NCBI GenBank assembly: GCA_947459825.1
Contig: CANHFH010000003.1
Span: forward strand, 1 to 64,000
Direction: 5' to 3'
Source: Pseudomonadota bacterium
GTDB taxonomy: Bacteria > Pseudomonadota > Gammaproteobacteria > Steroidobacterales > Steroidobacteraceae
DNA length: 64,000 nucleotides
Below are positions 7,717-16,907 of the stretch, in pieces; position 1 is the first letter of the stretch, and each line of letters starts with the position of its first letter. The notes under the pieces were generated by a model. That model did not search any database. It saw only the letters and a program-made list of their open reading frames with translations, and was not told where the DNA came from. The translations under genes were made by a program, and so were the position numbers.

Positions 7717-8718
7717 GTGCGACTTTCCCTCGACAGTCTCGGCGCCCACCTGAAGCCCGGTCGGCTCGCGCCCGCCTATCTGGTCTCCGGCGACGAGGAC
7801 CTCTTGGTCGGCGAGGCGGCGGACGCGATCCGCGCCGCGGCGCGGGCGGCCGGCTACACCGAGCGCGAGGTCCACTTCCCGCAGCGCGCCGACGACTGGG
7901 CCGACCTGGTCGCGGCGGGCGGTTCGATGTCGCTGTTCGGCGACCGCAAGATCCTCGAGGTGCGCTTCTCGGGCAAAGGCGGCAAGGACGGCAGCGCTAC
8001 GCTGGTGCGGCTGCTCGAGACCGCAGGGACCGACACGCTGCTGCTCGTGATCACGCCGCGGCTCGATCCGGCGACCGCATCCACCGCTTGGGTGAAGGCG
8101 ATCGAGTCGCAGGGCGCTTGGTTGCCGATCTGGGAGGTCGGCCCGCGCGAACTCGAGGGCTGGCTCGCGCAGCGCTGCCGCCGCGCCGGACTCGAGCCGA
8201 CGCCGGATGCACTCGCGCTGCTCGCGGCGCGTGTCGAGGGCAATCTGCTCGCGGCGCAGCAGGAGATCGAGAAGTTGCGGCTGCTGCTGCCGCCGGGACG
8301 CGTCGATTCGGCGGCGATCCTCGAGGCGGTCGCGCCGAGCGCGCGCTACGACGTGTTCGGGCTCGGTGAGGCCGTGCTCGCAGGCGAAGCGGCGCGCGCG
8401 CAGCGCATCGTCGCGGGGCTTCGCGGCGAGGGCGTCGAGCCGACGCTCGTGCTGTGGTCGGTGACGCGCGAACTGCGTGAACTTTGGGGTCTGCGCCGCG
8501 GCGACGACCCGTCGCGCCGTGCGGGGCCGAGGTTGCCGCCGCAGCGGCTCGCGGCGCTCGAGCGGGCGCGCCCGCGCGCCGCCCGCGTGCCTTACGCGCG
8601 GCTCGCCTCGCGGGCGCTGCGCGCTGATCGCATGATCAAGGGACGGCTCGCAGGCGACCCGTGGGACGAGATCGCGCTGCTCTGCGCCGAGGCCTGCGGG
8701 CTGCGGCCGCTGCGGTGA
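7717..8718 (+). CDS. holA: DNA polymerase III subunit delta
   Basis: A 333-residue clamp-loader subunit that opens the beta sliding clamp. The N-terminus (VRLSLDSLGAHL, then AYLVSGDEDLLVGEAADAIR) aligns with the start of E. coli HolA, which fixes the GTG at 7717 rather than the longer open frame. LLLVITPRLD, VEGNLLAAQQEIEKLRLL and the Arg-rich [17 protein letters not shown] region are typical of the family. It begins the conserved set holA-nadD-rsfS-rlmH. The usual upstream partner lptE is 7.4 kb away, so holA needs its own promoter; GATAAT six bases before the start is the candidate. Confidence 0.93.
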   Translation: MRLSLDSLGAHLKPGRLAPAYLVSGDEDLLVGEAADAIRAAARAAGYTEREVHFPQRADDWADLVAAGGSMSLFGDRKILEVRFSGKGGKDGSATLVRLLETAGTDTLLLVITPRLDPATASTAWVKAIESQGAWLPIWEVGPRELEGWLAQRCRRAGLEPTPDALALLAARVEGNLLAAQQEIEKLRLLLPPGRVDSAAILEAVAPSARYDVFGLGEAVLAGEAARAQRIVAGLRGEGVEPTLVLWSVTRELRELWGLRRGDDPSRRAGPRLPPQRLAALERARPRAARVPYARLASRALRADRMIKGRLAGDPWDEIALLCAEACGLRPLR

Positions 8719-8722
8719 TCCC

Positions 8723-9382
8723 ATGAGCGCGACCGCATCGTCCGGGCCGGTCGGCATCTTCGGCGGCACCTTCGACCCCATCCACCTCGGGCATCTGCGC
8801 ACCGGCTTCGAGCTGCTGCAGCTGTTGTCGCTCGCCGAGCTGCGCTGGATCCCGGTAGGCGATCCCGGTCACCGCGAAGCGCCGCTCGCCTCGGCGGAGC
8901 TGCGGCTCGCGATGCTGCGCGCCGCGGTCGCCGATCAACCCGGCTTCGTGGTCGACGACCGCGAGATGCGCCGCGCCGGCGCCTCGTTCACCATCGATAC
9001 GCTCGAGGAGCTGCGTGCGGAGCTGCCCGGTCGTCCGCTCTGTCTCGTGCTCGGCATGGACGCTTTCCTCGGCTTCACGCGCTGGCGGCGTTGGCAGGAC
9101 ATCCTCGCGCTCGCGCACCTCGTGGTCGCCCATCGTCCGGGTTGGGAGCGGCCGATGGAGGGCGAGCTCGGCGGTCTGCTCGCCGCACGCGGCACGACGC
9201 TCGCCGCCGATCTGCACGCCGCGACGGCCGGGCGCATCTATGTGCACGCCGTGACGCAGCTCGAGATCTCCTCGACGGGGCTGCGCGACATCATCACCTC
9301 GGGCCGTGATCCGCGGTTCCTGGTGCCTGAGCCGGTCCGCACCATCATCCTGGAGACGGGATGTTATGCTCGCGCCCCATGA
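8723..9382 (+). CDS. nadD: Nicotinate-nucleotide adenylyltransferase
   Basis: A 219-residue cytosolic enzyme that makes deamido-NAD from nicotinate mononucleotide and ATP. The nucleotidyltransferase motif GGTFDPIHLGH lies at residues 14-24 and the second conserved motif ISSTGLRDII near residues 185-194. LGMDAFLGFTRWRRWQDIL is the usual central segment. It starts 4 bp after holA and its TGA overlaps the rsfS ATG (ATGA), so translation is probably coupled. Confidence 0.96.
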   Translation: MSATASSGPVGIFGGTFDPIHLGHLRTGFELLQLLSLAELRWIPVGDPGHREAPLASAELRLAMLRAAVADQPGFVVDDREMRRAGASFTIDTLEELRAELPGRPLCLVLGMDAFLGFTRWRRWQDILALAHLVVAHRPGWERPMEGELGGLLAARGTTLAADLHAATAGRIYVHAVTQLEISSTGLRDIITSGRDPRFLVPEPVRTIILETGCYARAP

Positions 9383-9900
9383 CCGCGCCCCGTAAGCCTG
9401 CTCCGCGCCGCCGCGCCGCCCCCAAGGGCCCGCGTCCCAAGACCACCCGAGCCGCCCAGGGCGGCAACGCCGCGAAAGGCTCGGGTCCCGTCAAGCGCGC
9501 GCGTCCTGCGAAGGCCAAAGCCGCCGCAGCGCCGCAGCGCGGCGCTCTGCCTCCCGCATTGCCGGTGGTGCAGGCGGCGCTCGCCGACATGAAGGCGGTC
9601 GATGTGCGCGTGATCGATGTGCGCGGCGCGAACGACGTCGCGGATTTCATGGTGGTGGCGAGCGGCACCTCGGACCGTCATCTGCGCGCGATCGCCGACC
9701 GGGTGGTGCAGATGTGCAAGGCCTCCGGACAACGGCCGCTCGGCGTCGAGGGCGAGGGCCAGGGCGAGTGGGTGCTCGTCGATCTGCCCGATGTGATGGT
9801 GCATGTGATGCTGCCGCGCACCCGCGAGTTCTACCAGCTCGAGCAGCTGTGGGAGCCGACGCGCGCCGCGCCGCGCCGTCCGTCGCCCGCGGGCGCCTGA
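9379..9900 (+). CDS. rsfS: Ribosome silencing factor RsfS with basic N-terminal extension
   Basis: A 173-residue protein that binds L14 on the large ribosomal subunit and blocks subunit joining. The RsfS core (from about residue 58) has KAVDVRVIDVRGANDVADFMVVASGTSDRHLRAIADRV, in the family written in shorter blocks as VIDVRG, DFMVVASG and EWVLVDLPDVMVHVM. Before it is an unusual tail of about 55 residues made largely of Lys, Arg, Pro and Ala, which E. coli RsfS lacks; it may add rRNA contacts. The start overlaps the nadD stop by 4 bp. A TATGCT eight bases before the ATG could be a weak -10 box. Confidence 0.92.
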   Translation: MTAPRKPAPRRRAAPKGPRPKTTRAAQGGNAAKGSGPVKRARPAKAKAAAAPQRGALPPALPVVQAALADMKAVDVRVIDVRGANDVADFMVVASGTSDRHLRAIADRVVQMCKASGQRPLGVEGEGQGEWVLVDLPDVMVHVMLPRTREFYQLEQLWEPTRAAPRRPSPAGA

Positions 9901-9979
9901 CGCCCGGCATCATCGCGCGGAGCGCGCGCCCCAAGGCCGGCACGCCGACCATCCCGTCGACCACAACCGCGGACGACCC

Positions 9980-10447
9980 ATGCGACTCCGTCTCATCGCC
10001 GTCGGTACGCGCCAACCTGATTGGGTGGACTCCGCCACCCAGGAATACCTCCGTCGTCTGCGCGCTCCGTGGCGCTGTGAACTCGTCGAGATCGAGGCCC
10101 CGACCCGCGGCACGCGTGGCGCCGATGACGCGGTCCGTCGCGAAGGCGAGCGGGTGCTGGCGGCGCTGCGCGACCGTGAACGCGTGGTGCTGCTCGACGA
10201 GACCGGCAAGACGCTCGCCACCCGTGAACTCGCCTCGCGCCTCGGCGTACTGGCCGGCGAGTCGCCCGACCTCGCGCTGCTGATCGGCGGTCCGGACGGC
10301 CATGCGCCGGCGGTGCGGGTCCGTGCCGCCGAGTCCTGGTCGCTGTCGCGCCTCACTTTGCCGCACGGCCTCGCGCGCGTGCTTCTCGCCGAGCAGCTGT
10401 ACCGAGCGCAGACGGTGCTGCTCGGGCATCCTTACCACCGTGACTGA
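9980..10447 (+). CDS. rlmH: 23S rRNA pseudouridine1915 N3-methyltransferase
   Basis: A 155-residue SPOUT methyltransferase acting on helix 69 of 23S rRNA. The family hallmarks are present: MRLRLIAVG start, LLDETGKTLATRELA, the SAM-binding knot LALLIGGPDGHAPAV, and the end SLSRLTLPHGLARVLLAEQLYRA followed by HPYHRD. It follows rsfS after a 79-bp gap, in the usual order, and precedes maf. Confidence 0.96.
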   Translation: MRLRLIAVGTRQPDWVDSATQEYLRRLRAPWRCELVEIEAPTRGTRGADDAVRREGERVLAALRDRERVVLLDETGKTLATRELASRLGVLAGESPDLALLIGGPDGHAPAVRVRAAESWSLSRLTLPHGLARVLLAEQLYRAQTVLLGHPYHRD

Positions 10448-10448
10448 C

Positions 10449-11075
10449 ATGACCGACGCCGCATCGCCCGTGCTCTGTCTAGGCTCCGCTTCGCCGCGGC
10501 GCAGCGAGCTATTGCGCCAGATCGGCGTCCCGCACTGCGTGCGGTCGGTCGACCTCGACGAGACGGTGCAGCCGGGCGAGGCGCCTGCCGACTATGTACT
10601 GCGGCTCGCCGCCGCGAAGGCGCTCGCGGTGCAGGCGGCGCGCACCGCCGCCGGTGCGCAGTCTTTGCCGGTGCTCGGCGCCGACACCACCGTGACCATC
10701 GACGGTGCGGTGCTCGGCAAGCCGCGCGATGCGGCCGAGCTCGTGGCGATGTTCGCGCAGCTCGGCGGGCGCGAGCACGAGGTGCTGTCGGCGGTCGCGG
10801 TGGCGACGCGCGATGCCGATGGCGCACCGCAGGTCAGGACGCGGCTGTCGCGCACGCGGGTGCGCTTCCGTGCCATCGTCCCGGGCGAAGCCGAGACCTA
10901 CTGGGCGACCGGCGAGCCGCGCGACAAGGCGGGCGGCTACGGCATCCAGGGTCTCGGCGCGGTGTTCGTGGAATCGATCGAGGGCAGCTACCCGGGCGTG
11001 GTGGGTCTGCCGCTCGCCGAGACCGCCGCGCTGCTGCGCGAGGCGGGCGTGCCGATGTGGCAGGGTGCGGCATGA
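10449..11075 (+). CDS. maf: Maf family nucleotide pyrophosphatase (dTTP/UTP type)
   Basis: A 208-residue Maf/YhdE-type house-cleaning pyrophosphatase that removes non-canonical or modified nucleoside triphosphates. Visible features are LGSASPRRSELL (residues 10-21), the conserved GADTTVTIDGAVLGKP, and the DKAGGYGIQG segment with VGLPL near the end. The order maf-rng is the same as in E. coli (yhdE-rng). Its TGA overlaps the rng ATG by 4 bp. Confidence 0.94.
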   Translation: MTDAASPVLCLGSASPRRSELLRQIGVPHCVRSVDLDETVQPGEAPADYVLRLAAAKALAVQAARTAAGAQSLPVLGADTTVTIDGAVLGKPRDAAELVAMFAQLGGREHEVLSAVAVATRDADGAPQVRTRLSRTRVRFRAIVPGEAETYWATGEPRDKAGGYGIQGLGAVFVESIEGSYPGVVGLPLAETAALLREAGVPMWQGAA

Positions 11076-12616
11076 GCGTCGAGATCTTCATCAACATCGC
11101 GCCGCGCGAATCGCGGGCTGCGCTGCTCGAGGGCGGCGTGCTGCAGGAGATCCATATCGAGCGTGCGAGCCGGCGCGGGATCGTCGGCAACCTGTACAAG
11201 GGCCGCGTGACACGCGTGCTGCCGGGGATGCAAGCGGCGTTCGTCGAGGTGGGCCTCGCGCGCACCGCGTTCCTGCACGCGCACGACATCGCCGTCAGCG
11301 ACGCACGGCTCGACGCCGAGCGCGTGGCGCGCGAGGGCGGGTCCGGCGGGCCGCCCGGTGCACCGGCGCCGGCCGCCGCGTCCGGCGGCGTGGCGCCCGC
11401 CGCACCGGAGCCCGACATCCGCCGGCTCGTGAACCCCGGCGACGACCTGCTCGTGCAGGTGGTCAAGGATCCGATGGGCGCGAAAGGCGCGCGGCTGACG
11501 ACCTTCATCTCGCTGCCTTCGCGCTACCTCGTGTTCATGCCGCGCGGTCGCGGCATCGGCGTCTCGACGCGCATCGAGGACGAGGCCGAGCGGCTGCGGC
11601 TGCGCGGAGCGATGCAGGCGCTGGTCGCGGAGGGGCATCCCGGCGGCTACATCGTGCGCACCGCCGCCGAGGGCGTGGATGCGGCGCTGCTCGCGGCGGA
11701 CCTCGACTACCTCGCGCGTCTGTGGGCGCAGGTGCGCGAGCGGAGTCTCCGCGCGGCGCCGGGCGAGCTCGTGCACGAGGATCTGCCGCTGGCGCGGCGT
11801 GTGCTGCGTGATGAGCTGGCGCGCGGCGTCGAGCGCGTGCTGGTGGACGACCCCGCGGAGCTCGCGCAGCTCGAGTCCTTCGTGCGCGACTTCCTGCCGC
11901 AGCAGGCGCCGCGTCTTGAACTGCATGCCGCGGCGCGGCCGATCTTCGACCTGCACGGCATCGAAGAGGAGATCGATCGCGCGCTCGAGCGCGAGGTGCC
12001 GCTCAAATCGGGCGGCTATCTGGTCATCGACCAGACCGAGGCGATGACGACCATCGATGTGAACACCGGCGGCTTCGTCGGACATCGCAACCTCGACGAC
12101 ACCATCCTGTGCACCAACCTCGAGGCCGCCGTCGCCCTCGCGCGCCAACTGCGGCTGCGCAACCTGGGCGGCATCATCATCATCGACTTCATCGACATGA
12201 AGGACGTCTCGCACCGCGAGCGGGTGCTCGCCGCGCTGCGCCAGGCGCTGGCGGCGGACCACGCGCAGACCGGGGTCGCGCCGATCTCGCCGTTCGGGCT
12301 CGTCGAGATGACCCGCAAACGCACGCGCGAGAGCCTCGAGCGCCAGCTCTGCGACCCCTGCCAGGCCTGCGAGGGGCGCGGCCGCGTGCGCTCGGTCGAG
12401 ACGGTCTGCCAGGACATCCTGCGCGAGGTGCTGCGCCAGTCGCGGCAGTTCGAGAGCCGAGAGCTCCTGGTGCTCGCGCACCGCGATGTCGTCGAGCGGC
12501 TGCTCGGCGAGGAGTCGGGCGCGCTCGCCGAGCTCGAATCCGCGGCCGGCCGGCCGGTGCGGCTGCAGGCCGAGACGCTGTACGCCATCGACCGTTACGA
12601 CGTGGTACCGGCATGA
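11072..12616 (+). CDS. rng: Ribonuclease G with Ala/Pro/Gly insert in the S1 domain
   Basis: A 514-residue endoribonuclease that matures the 5' end of 16S rRNA and decays mRNA. The N-terminal S1 domain (NLYKGRVTRVLPGMQAAFVE) is interrupted at about residues 88-113 by a low-complexity insert rich in Gly, Pro and Ala. The catalytic block TTIDVNTGGFVG carries Asp329, and the zinc-link CDPCQACEGRG follows near residue 428. The enzyme is shorter than RNase E and lacks its scaffold tail. Both ends overlap neighbours by 4 bp (maf and the amidase). Confidence 0.95.
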   Translation: MSVEIFINIAPRESRAALLEGGVLQEIHIERASRRGIVGNLYKGRVTRVLPGMQAAFVEVGLARTAFLHAHDIAVSDARLDAERVAREGGSGGPPGAPAPAAASGGVAPAAPEPDIRRLVNPGDDLLVQVVKDPMGAKGARLTTFISLPSRYLVFMPRGRGIGVSTRIEDEAERLRLRGAMQALVAEGHPGGYIVRTAAEGVDAALLAADLDYLARLWAQVRERSLRAAPGELVHEDLPLARRVLRDELARGVERVLVDDPAELAQLESFVRDFLPQQAPRLELHAAARPIFDLHGIEEEIDRALEREVPLKSGGYLVIDQTEAMTTIDVNTGGFVGHRNLDDTILCTNLEAAVALARQLRLRNLGGIIIIDFIDMKDVSHRERVLAALRQALAADHAQTGVAPISPFGLVEMTRKRTRESLERQLCDPCQACEGRGRVRSVETVCQDILREVLRQSRQFESRELLVLAHRDVVERLLGEESGALAELESAAGRPVRLQAETLYAIDRYDVVPA

Positions 12617-13419
12617 CCGTCGCCGCCATCCAGATGACCTCGGGCGCGGAGGTGGCGGGGAACCTCGCCGCTGCGCGGCGTCTGCTCGCCCAAGCCGCGG
12701 CGGCGGGCGCGCAGGTCGCGGTGCTGCCGGAGAACTTCGCGCTCATGGCGCGCCGCGACATCGAGCGGCGCGCGGCCGCTGAGCCGCATGGCGACGGTCC
12801 CATCCAGGCCATGCTCGCGGCCGTAGCGCGCGAACTCGGGATGTGGGTGGTGGGCGGCACCGTGCCGCTGCAGTTACCGGGGGAGACGCGTGTGGCCGCA
12901 GCGTCTCTCGTCTACGACGCGGCGGGGCGTGAGGTCGCGCGCTACGACAAGATCCATCTCTTCGATGTCGATGTACCGGGGCGCAGCGAGAGCCATCGCG
13001 AGTCTTCGGGCATCCGCCCCGGTCACGAGGTCGTCACGGTCGATACGCCTGTGGGTCGGCTCGGGCTCGCGGTCTGCTACGACATGCGTTTCCCTGAGCT
13101 CTTCCGGCGCATGTCCGCCGAGGGCGCGACCTGGTTCACGCTGCCCTCCGCGTTCACCGTGCCGACCGGTCGGGCCCACTGGGAGGTGCTGCTGCGTGCG
13201 CGCGCGGTGGAGAACCTCTGCGGCGTGGTCGCCGCCGCACAGTCCGGCTTCCACCCGAACGGCCGGGAGACCTGGGGCGACAGCCTCATCGTCGACCATT
13301 GGGGTGGTGTGCTGGCGCGTCTGCCCCGTGGCGAGGGCGTGGTCACCGCGGCTTTCGACCGCGAGGCGCAGGATGCGGCCCGCCAGGCGTTCCCCGCGCT
13401 CGCGCACCGCGTGCTGTGA
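12613..13419 (+). CDS. Carbon-nitrogen hydrolase (Nit1-like amidase)
   Basis: A 268-residue nitrilase-superfamily amidase. The catalytic residues are Glu40 (VLPENF), Lys113 (RYDKIHLFDVDVPG) and Cys155 (GLAVCYDMRFPELFR). The YDKIHLFDVDVP and CYDMRFPE blocks match the Nit1/YbeM branch, which hydrolyses deaminated glutathione, a damage-repair role; that specificity is inferred. The ATG overlaps the rng stop by 4 bp. In related genomes a large AsmA/YhdP-type gene often sits between rng and tldD; only this amidase is present here. Confidence 0.92.
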   Translation: MTVAAIQMTSGAEVAGNLAAARRLLAQAAAAGAQVAVLPENFALMARRDIERRAAAEPHGDGPIQAMLAAVARELGMWVVGGTVPLQLPGETRVAAASLVYDAAGREVARYDKIHLFDVDVPGRSESHRESSGIRPGHEVVTVDTPVGRLGLAVCYDMRFPELFRRMSAEGATWFTLPSAFTVPTGRAHWEVLLRARAVENLCGVVAAAQSGFHPNGRETWGDSLIVDHWGGVLARLPRGEGVVTAAFDREAQDAARQAFPALAHRVL

Positions 13420-13455
13420 TCGCGGCGGGCCGATTGCCGTAGGATACGGGCCACG

Positions 13456-14925
13456 ATGACCACCCTGACCGATACCGCCGACGCTCCGCGCGACGCGCTC
13501 GCCCTCGCCGAGCAGCTGATCCTCCGTCCCGCGGGCCTAGACCTGCCGCAGCTCGAGCGCGCGCTCGGCACGGCGCTCGCGGGCGGCATCGACGCCGCCG
13601 ACCTCTACTTCCAGTTCTCGCGCGACGAGGGCTGGTCGCTCGAGGACGGCATCGTCAAGGAAGGCAGCTCGAGCATCGAGCAGGGCGTCGGTGTGCGCGC
13701 GCTCGCCGGCGAGAAGACCGGCTTCGCCTACTCCGACGAGATCCTCCCCGAGGCGCTGCTCGACGCCGCGCGGGCCGCGCGCGCCATCGCCGCCGGCGGT
13801 CGCGAGGGCCGCACACCGGTGCTGCGCCGCAGCACGGGGCACGCGCTCTATCCCGCGATCGACCCGATCGGCTCGCTGAGCGACGACGAGAAGGTGCGTT
13901 GGCTCGAGCGCGTCGACCGCGAGACGCGGCGCGTCGATCCGCGCATCGTGCAGGTGATGGCCTCGGTGTCGATGTCCTACGAGGTGGTGCTCATCGCCGA
14001 CGGCGAGGGCACGCTGGCCGCCGATGTGCGCCCGCTGGTGCGCTTCAACGTCTCGGTGATCGCCGAGCAGGACGGGCGCCGCGAGACCGGCTTCGCCGGC
14101 ATGGGCGGCCGGCATTCGCTGCGCGAGCTCGTCACCGACGATCGGCCGCTCGAACTCGGCCGCGAGGCCGCGCGGCAGGCGCTCGTCAACCTCGCCGCCG
14201 TGCCGGCGCCCGCCGGTGCGATGACGGTGGTGCTCGGCGCCGGTTGGCCCGGCATCCTGCTGCACGAGGCGATCGGCCACGGGCTCGAAGGCGACTTCAA
14301 CCGCAAGGGCACTTCGGCGTTCAGCGGCCGCGTCGGCGAGCGCGTCGCTTCGCCGCATTGCACGGTGGTCGACGACGGCACGCTCGCGGCGCGCCGCGGT
14401 TCGCTCAACATCGACGATGAGGGCACGCCGACGCGCTGCACCACGCTCATCGAGGACGGCGTGCTCAAGGGCTACCTGCAGGACAAGCTCAACGCGCGGC
14501 TGATGGGCACGGCCTCGACCGGCAACGGCCGTCGCGAGTCGTTCGCGCACATGACGCTGCCGCGCATGACGAACACCTACATGCGCCCCGGCCCGCACGA
14601 TCCGCAGGAGATCATCGCCTCGGTCGAGAAGGGCATCTACGCCGTCAACTTCGGCGGCGGACAGGTGGACATCACCTCGGGCAAGTTCGTGTTCTCGGCG
14701 GCCGAGGCCTATCTGATCGAGAACGGCCGCATCGGCGCGCCCATCAAAGGCGCGACGCTGATCGGCAACGGTCCCGATGTGCTGACACGCGTGTCGATGG
14801 TGGGTAGCGACCTCAAGCTCGACCCCGGCATCGGCACCTGTGGCAAGGAAGGCCAGAGCGTGCCGGTGGGCGTCGGTCAGCCGACGCTGCGCGTCGACGG
14901 GCTCACGGTCGGCGGTACCGGCTAG
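13456..14925 (+). CDS. tldD: Metalloprotease TldD
   Basis: A 489-residue subunit of the TldD/TldE (PmbA) zinc protease, which digests unfolded peptides and matures modified peptides such as microcins. The zinc site HEAIGH lies at residues 270-275 ([13 protein letters not shown]), and [19 protein letters not shown] near residue 80 is typical. Partner pmbA lies 2 kb downstream on the same strand. The stop codon shares the tetranucleotide CTAG (14922-14925) with the stop of the opposing purK gene. Confidence 0.96.
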   Translation: MTTLTDTADAPRDALALAEQLILRPAGLDLPQLERALGTALAGGIDAADLYFQFSRDEGWSLEDGIVKEGSSSIEQGVGVRALAGEKTGFAYSDEILPEALLDAARAARAIAAGGREGRTPVLRRSTGHALYPAIDPIGSLSDDEKVRWLERVDRETRRVDPRIVQVMASVSMSYEVVLIADGEGTLAADVRPLVRFNVSVIAEQDGRRETGFAGMGGRHSLRELVTDDRPLELGREAARQALVNLAAVPAPAGAMTVVLGAGWPGILLHEAIGHGLEGDFNRKGTSAFSGRVGERVASPHCTVVDDGTLAARRGSLNIDDEGTPTRCTTLIEDGVLKGYLQDKLNARLMGTASTGNGRRESFAHMTLPRMTNTYMRPGPHDPQEIIASVEKGIYAVNFGGGQVDITSGKFVFSAAEAYLIENGRIGAPIKGATLIGNGPDVLTRVSMVGSDLKLDPGIGTCGKEGQSVPVGVGQPTLRVDGLTVGGTG

Positions 14926-16025
14926 GGCGTCCGCGCGCTCGCGGGATCGACCGCGCGCAGCAGCAGCTGCGCCGCCTTGTCGCGTTGCCCCGCGGTGGGC
15001 GCGAGCAGCGTCACATGGCCCACTTTGCGTCCCGGCCGCGGGGCTTTCCCGTAGTCGTGCCAGTGCGCCTCGGGCAGGGCGAGCACCGCATCACGCAGCG
15101 GCAGCGAGCCGATCAGGTTGACCATCGCCGCATGGCCGCGCGCCGTGGTGGCGCCGAGCGGCAGGCCGAGGATGGCGCGCAGGTGGTTCTCGAACTGGCT
15201 GGTCGCCGCGCCCTCGATGGTCCAATGCCCGGAGTTGTGGACGCGCGGCGCGGTCTCGTTGGCGATAAGCCGGCTGCCGCGCACGAAGAACTCGATGTTG
15301 AGCACGCCTTCGTAGTCGTAGTGCGCGAGCACGCGGCGCAGGTGCGCCGCGGCGCGACGCTGCAGCGACGGCGCGTCCCAAGGCGCGCGTGTCAGCCGCA
15401 GGATGCCCTCGCGGTGCAGGTTGCGGTTGAGCGGATAGACGGCGACCTCGCCGCGACGGCTGCGCGCACCGAGGATCGAGACCTCGAAGTCGAAGGGCAC
15501 GAACTCCTCGTAGATGAGCGGCGCGCCCTGCATCGCTTCGAATGCGCGGGCGGCGTCATCGGCGCTGCGCACCACGGCCTGGCCCTTGCCGTCGTAGCCC
15601 AGGCAGCGCGTCTTGAGCACGCCCGGCAGGCCGACGCTGCGCAGCGCACGCGCGAGCGAGGCGGGCGAGTCGACGGCGGCGTGGCGCGTGGTCGGGATGC
15701 CGAGCTTGGCGAACAGCCGCTTCTCCTCGAGCCGGTCCTGCGACATGGCGAGCGCGGCGAGCGGCGGCGCGATGCGCGCCTCGCGGCCGAGCGCGCGCAG
15801 GCTGTCGAGCGAGATGTTCTCCCAGTCGAAGGTGAGCACCTCGGAGCGCCGCGCGAGCTCGCGCAGCAGCTTGCGGTCGGTGAACTCACCGACGAGCGAG
15901 GGCGCGACGCGCGCGGCGGGCGTGTCGTCGCTGCGGTCGAGGAAGAGGAAGTCGAGGCCGAGCGGATAGCCCGCCAGCGCCAGCATGCGACCGAGCTGGC
16001 CTCCGCCGACGATGCCGACGGTCAT
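14922..16025 (-). CDS. purK: 5-(carboxyamino)imidazole ribonucleotide synthase
   Basis: A 367-residue ATP-grasp enzyme of purine synthesis converting AIR, bicarbonate and ATP to N5-CAIR. The start [56 protein letters not shown] and the C-terminal [17 protein letters not shown] are standard PurK landmarks. It is translated with purE (purE TGA overlaps the purK ATG). Its TAG stop is the complement of the tldD TAG stop within one CTAG, so the two genes meet with a 4-bp overlap and no room for a terminator. Confidence 0.96.
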   Translation of the reverse strand: MTVGIVGGGQLGRMLALAGYPLGLDFLFLDRSDDTPAARVAPSLVGEFTDRKLLRELARRSEVLTFDWENISLDSLRALGREARIAPPLAALAMSQDRLEEKRLFAKLGIPTTRHAAVDSPASLARALRSVGLPGVLKTRCLGYDGKGQAVVRSADDAARAFEAMQGAPLIYEEFVPFDFEVSILGARSRRGEVAVYPLNRNLHREGILRLTRAPWDAPSLQRRAAAHLRRVLAHYDYEGVLNIEFFVRGSRLIANETAPRVHNSGHWTIEGAATSQFENHLRAILGLPLGATTARGHAAMVNLIGSLPLRDAVLALPEAHWHDYGKAPRPGRKVGHVTLLAPTAGQRDKAAQLLLRAVDPASARTP

Positions 16026-16513
16026 GATGCGCGCGGGTCGGGCTGCTCGAGCACCGCCGCCGTCTGGCGCGCGCGGAAAGCCTTGAGCGCGGCGTCGACC
16101 TTGGCGTCGCCGCGGGCGAGGATGGCGGCCGCGGTGAGCGCGGCGTTGGTCGCGCCCGCGACGCCGATGGCGAAGGTGGCGACCGGCACGCCGGCCGGCA
16201 TCTGCACGATGGAGAGGAGGGAGTCGAGGCCGTTCAGCGCCTTCGACTGCACGGGCACGCCGAGCACCGGCAGGGTGGTCTTGGCGGCCAACATGCCGGG
16301 CAGGTGGGCGGCGCCGCCCGCGCCCGCGATGATGGCGTGCAGGCCGCGCGCTTCGGCGCCGGCGGCGTATTCGAAGAGGAGGTCCGGGGTGCGGTGCGCG
16401 GAGACGACGCGCACCTCGTGGGGCACACCGAGGCTCTCGAGGGTCTCGGCGGCGGCGCGCATCGTGTCCCAGTCGGAGCGCGAGCCCATGACGATGCCGA
16501 CCACGGCTTTCAT
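16022..16513 (-). CDS. purE: N5-carboxyaminoimidazole ribonucleotide mutase
   Basis: A 163-residue class I PurE that rearranges N5-CAIR to CAIR. The active-site segments [13 protein letters not shown] (residues 6-18), [13 protein letters not shown] (43-55) and [16 protein letters not shown] are present. It forms a two-gene unit with purK; purC lies 3 kb away on the same strand. TAGAAT ends six bases before the ATG and contains the TAG stop of the upstream yjgA gene. Confidence 0.97.
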   Translation of the reverse strand: MKAVVGIVMGSRSDWDTMRAAAETLESLGVPHEVRVVSAHRTPDLLFEYAAGAEARGLHAIIAGAGGAAHLPGMLAAKTTLPVLGVPVQSKALNGLDSLLSIVQMPAGVPVATFAIGVAGATNAALTAAAILARGDAKVDAALKAFRARQTAAVLEQPDPRAS

Positions 16514-16519
16514 CGCGGG

Positions 16520-16525
16520 ATTCTA
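16520..16525 (-). promoter_or_regulatory. -10-like TAGAAT directly before purE
   Basis: TAGAAT, six bases (CCCGCG), then the purE ATG, on the minus strand. TAG is also the yjgA stop. The same sequence and spacing occur before the ABC ATPase gene at 4841. No clear -35. Confidence 0.4.
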
Positions 16526-16861
16526 GCGCATCCGGCCGGGCTTGGCGCGCCGCGGCCGGGGCGGGGCCGCGACAGGCCCCAAAGCCTTCTCCAGCGGCGC
16601 GAGGTCGATGTCGCGCATCAGCTTGCCGATGTACTGCTTCTGGCGGGCGAGGCCGCCGCGGGCACGGATGCCCCGCGCCTCGCGCACGGCCGCGAGCAGC
16701 GGCTCCGGCAGCTCGAGCTTGACGAGATCCGCCTCGCGCAGCGTGATCAGCTTCTCGCCGAAGGCCTGGGCCGCATGGGCTGCGCGTTTGCGCGAGCTCT
16801 TGCTCGGGCGCTCGTCGGCCTCGTCCGTGTCGATGTCGAGGTCCGGATCCGTCGTCTGCAT
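16523..16861 (-). CDS. yjgA: YjgA/DarP (DUF615) family protein, short form
   Basis: A 112-residue relative of DarP, a factor for late assembly of the 50S ribosomal subunit. The N-terminal part fits the family: PSKSSRKRAAHAAQAFGEKL, LELPEPLLAAVREARGI, then RQKQYIGKLMRDIDLAPLEKAL. DarP is normally about 180 residues with a second helical half; here the protein ends after a short Pro/Arg/Lys tail and the purE gene starts 9 bp later. The expected neighbour pmbA diverges from it. It is a truncated or naturally short member; I see no remnant of the missing half. Confidence 0.8.
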   Translation of the reverse strand: MQTTDPDLDIDTDEADERPSKSSRKRAAHAAQAFGEKLITLREADLVKLELPEPLLAAVREARGIRARGGLARQKQYIGKLMRDIDLAPLEKALGPVAAPPRPRRAKPGRMR

Positions 16862-16892
16862 CGCTGCGCCCCCGCGGCTGACCGGCCGCGAC

Positions 16893-16901
16893 TGCTATCA
16901 T
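16893..16901 (+). promoter_or_regulatory. Extended -10 TGC-TATCAT directly before pmbA
   Basis: TATCAT (five of six) preceded by TGC, followed by six bases and the pmbA ATG. An extended -10 can work without a good -35, which is absent here. Confidence 0.45.
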
Positions 16902-16907
16902 TCTGCC

